Notes under the pieces: generated by a model
Told to the model about the DNA's origin: nothing
The model's database searches: none
The model's input: only the letters and a program-made list of their open reading frames with translations
NCBI GenBank assembly: GCA_964533785.1
Contig: CAZHNG010000379.1
Coordinates: 1-6,210 of the forward strand
DNA from: JANQRV01 sp964533785
GTDB taxonomy: Bacteria; Bacteroidota; Bacteroidia; Chitinophagales; Saprospiraceae
DNA: 6,210 nt
Direction: 5' to 3'
Shown here: piece after piece, positions 6,142 to 6,210 of the stretch
Numbering within the stretch: position 1 is the stretch's first letter
Layout: every line of letters starts with the position of its first letter
Made by a program: the position numbers and the translations under genes

Positions 6142-6162
6142 GTCTAAAATCTAGCGTCTAGT
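6142..6162. repeat. Heptad repeat array, right arm (inverted)
   Basis: Three seven-base units, GTCTAAA, ATCTAGC and GTCTAGT, are the reverse complement of the left-arm pattern (ACTAGAC, GCTAGAT, TTTAGAC). GTCTAGT at 6156-6162 is the exact complement of ACTAGAC at 6025-6031. The two arms therefore face each other around about 70 bases of unique sequence that carries a small CGGAA/TTCCG dyad (6087-6106). Together they could form a large imperfect hairpin or mark the ends of a small mobile repeat. Confidence 0.5.
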
Positions 6163-6210
6163 GCCTCGGGCATTAAATAACAGGTATAGTTCGGGAGGCT
6201 ATTTTCTTGC

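Noticed and set aside
6025..6162. CRISPR array
   Set aside because: Units are contiguous seven-mers with no spacers, and no cas genes are present.
6163..6199. GCCTC/GAGGC inverted repeat near the right edge as a terminator
   Set aside because: The stem is only five pairs with a loop of 27 bases, and the gene it might end is not in the window.

Overview
The window looks like a chromosomal segment from a member of the Bacteroidota, possibly Cytophagales. The lineage is inferred from three things. The DNA is AT-rich. One promoter fits the Bacteroidota consensus (TTG, then about 21 bases, then TAnnTTTG), and clear Shine-Dalgarno sequences are mostly absent. The gene content also fits: a sortilin/BNR-like secreted protein and a serine hydrolase whose signal peptide ends in Ala-Gln.

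Layout from left to right. Positions 1-275 (minus) hold the N-terminal end of an exported beta-propeller protein of the VPS10/sortilin/BNR type, cut by the window edge. Positions 276-665 are AT-rich and non-coding. They carry a good promoter (567-598) and an operator-like dyad for a 50-residue, very basic small protein (666-818, plus), which ends at its own intrinsic terminator (836-873). A strong hairpin (885-913) then precedes a large papain/C39-like cysteine peptidase-type protein (952-2625, plus, TTG start). This gene runs head-on, with an 11-base gap, into a KAP-family P-loop NTPase (2637-4361, minus) whose C-terminal ~125 residues look TIR-like. Positions 4362-4856 hold no intact gene but contain what looks like the decayed 3' end of a lost gene (4554-4685, minus). 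Positions 4857-5966 (minus) encode an exported PF00144 serine hydrolase (class C beta-lactamase-related). Its upstream region carries inverted arrays of a seven-base repeat related to CTAGAC.

The most interesting part is the convergent pair at 952-4361. KAP NTPases include PifA, which mediates phage exclusion, and TIR domains are common in prokaryotic immunity, so a KAP NTPase fused to a TIR-like domain suggests a conflict or defence role. The TIR-like domain seems to have Lys where active TIR NADases have the catalytic Glu, so it may be a binding or signalling domain rather than an enzyme. The neighbouring Cys/His/Asp peptidase-like protein belongs to a family I recall only as uncharacterised. 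Whether the two genes work together cannot be decided from one window. The flanking propeller and hydrolase genes look like ordinary exported proteins.
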